This document shows positions 63,646 through 64,000 of a DNA stretch of 64,000 nt, piece after piece (position 1 is the stretch's first letter; each line of letters begins with the position of its first letter). The translations under genes and the position numbers were made by a program. The stretch is taken from the NCBI RefSeq assembly GCF_009193265.1, contig NZ_VZZZ01000001.1, positions 186,001-250,000 of the forward strand, in the 5' to 3' direction. The DNA is from Marinobacter changyiensis (GTDB taxonomy: Bacteria > Pseudomonadota > Gammaproteobacteria > Pseudomonadales > Oleiphilaceae). A model generated the notes under the pieces. That model was given only the letters and a program-made list of their open reading frames with translations. It was not told the origin of the DNA and did no database searches.

Positions 63646-64000
63646 ATGCAATCCCAGAAGCAGTTCAAACGCCGGTTCAGCTTTGAGTTCTTCCCCCCCA
63701 AGACCGACAAGGGCAAGGAAAAACTCCAGGGTGTCCGGGACCAGCTCGCCGGGGTGCACCCGGATTTTTTCTCGGTCACCTTCGGTGCGGGCGGGTCTAC
63801 ACGCGACCGCACCCTGGAGACTGTGATCAACCTGCACAAACAGGGCATTTCCACGGCGCCGCATATTTCCTGTATTGGCTCCACCAAGGAAAGTATTGCG
63901 GAACTGCTGGACCTGTACCGGGAAAATGGCATCAACCGGATTGTCGCCCTGCGGGGCGACATGCCATCCGGCATGGGGTCGGCGGGGGAACTGCGCCATG
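63646..64000 (+). CDS. metF: Methylenetetrahydrofolate reductase, 5' part
   Basis: About 118 codons before the right edge. The start MQSQKQFKRRFSFEFFPPKT is the typical MetF N-terminus, with DFFSVTFGAGGSTRDRTLE (FAD/substrate site), GISTAPHISCIGSTKESIAE and RIVALRGDMPSGMGSAG. It reduces 5,10-methylene-THF to 5-methyl-THF for methionine synthesis, so it fits the metK-ahcY cluster. The gene continues beyond the window. Confidence 0.95.
   Translation, partial: MQSQKQFKRRFSFEFFPPKTDKGKEKLQGVRDQLAGVHPDFFSVTFGAGGSTRDRTLETVINLHKQGISTAPHISCIGSTKESIAELLDLYRENGINRIVALRGDMPSGMGSAGELRH

Noticed and set aside
1-64000. tRNA and rRNA genes
   Set aside because: No cloverleaf or rRNA-like stretch was noticed by eye in the gene-free intervals. 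A tRNA scan would be decisive.

Overview
The window looks like the chromosome of a marine, hydrocarbon-degrading gammaproteobacterium. A Marinobacter-type genome is my best guess, from AlkB, the LutABC lactate cluster, a urea ABC transporter plus urease operon, and the tkt-epd-pgk-fba and metK-ahcY-metF clusters. That assignment rests on recognised families and gene order only; no search was run.

Region 1 (about 1-16900) is accessory DNA. Two nearly identical, inverted IS110/IS1111-type elements (882-2353 and 14234-15706) bracket single-gene or few-gene modules: an alkaline-phosphatase-family enzyme, a haem protein, a short Rho paralogue, a C45-type Ntn hydrolase, DUF2238 and DUF2914 proteins, several unknowns and a retron. 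A NERD-domain gene follows the second IS. A short motif, roughly AATARRTCTGTCCCGGTTTTC, recurs between most modules, and both IS copies sit precisely inside copies of it. The retron (11777-13726) has a structured msr-msd-like RNA, a 62-aa membrane mini-protein, a reverse transcriptase with NAxxH and VTG signatures and an LLDD active site, and an ATGA-overlapped cold-shock protein. It is the best candidate here for a little-described system.

Region 2 (17057-33207) is nitrogen acquisition. On the minus strand lies urtABCDE-ureDABC-ureEFG. Divergent from it are allophanate hydrolase, an 85-codon remnant of urea carboxylase, a GntR/FCD regulator and a ketopantoate-reductase-like gene. The divergent promoter region carries a sigma-54 site, an NtrC-like site and TTGTATACAA-type operators.

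Region 3 (33208-41900) holds a CsrB/RsmZ-like sRNA with a GacA-type box, comEA, lutABC, a DMT exporter, glyoxalase I, alkB and a divergent GntR regulator with a good operator between them, and a periplasmic solute-binding protein.

Region 4 (41992-53956) is core and envelope functions: a flippase-like membrane protein, a fused pseudo-phosphoesterase/glycosyltransferase, DUF481, TrhO, a CvfB-like protein, an RhlE-type helicase, a DsbA-like protein, nitronate monooxygenase, and cbpM-cbpA.

Region 5 (54093-64000) has fba, pgk, epd and tkt on the minus strand. Divergent are an ArsR-methyltransferase fusion, metK, ahcY and the start of metF, probably controlled through a shared TATCAA-N6-TTGATA operator.

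Four copies of a 94-106 nt three-way-junction element, with unrelated but self-complementary outer arms and a conserved core, lie between co-directional minus-strand genes at 17970, 21224, 27156 and 38852.
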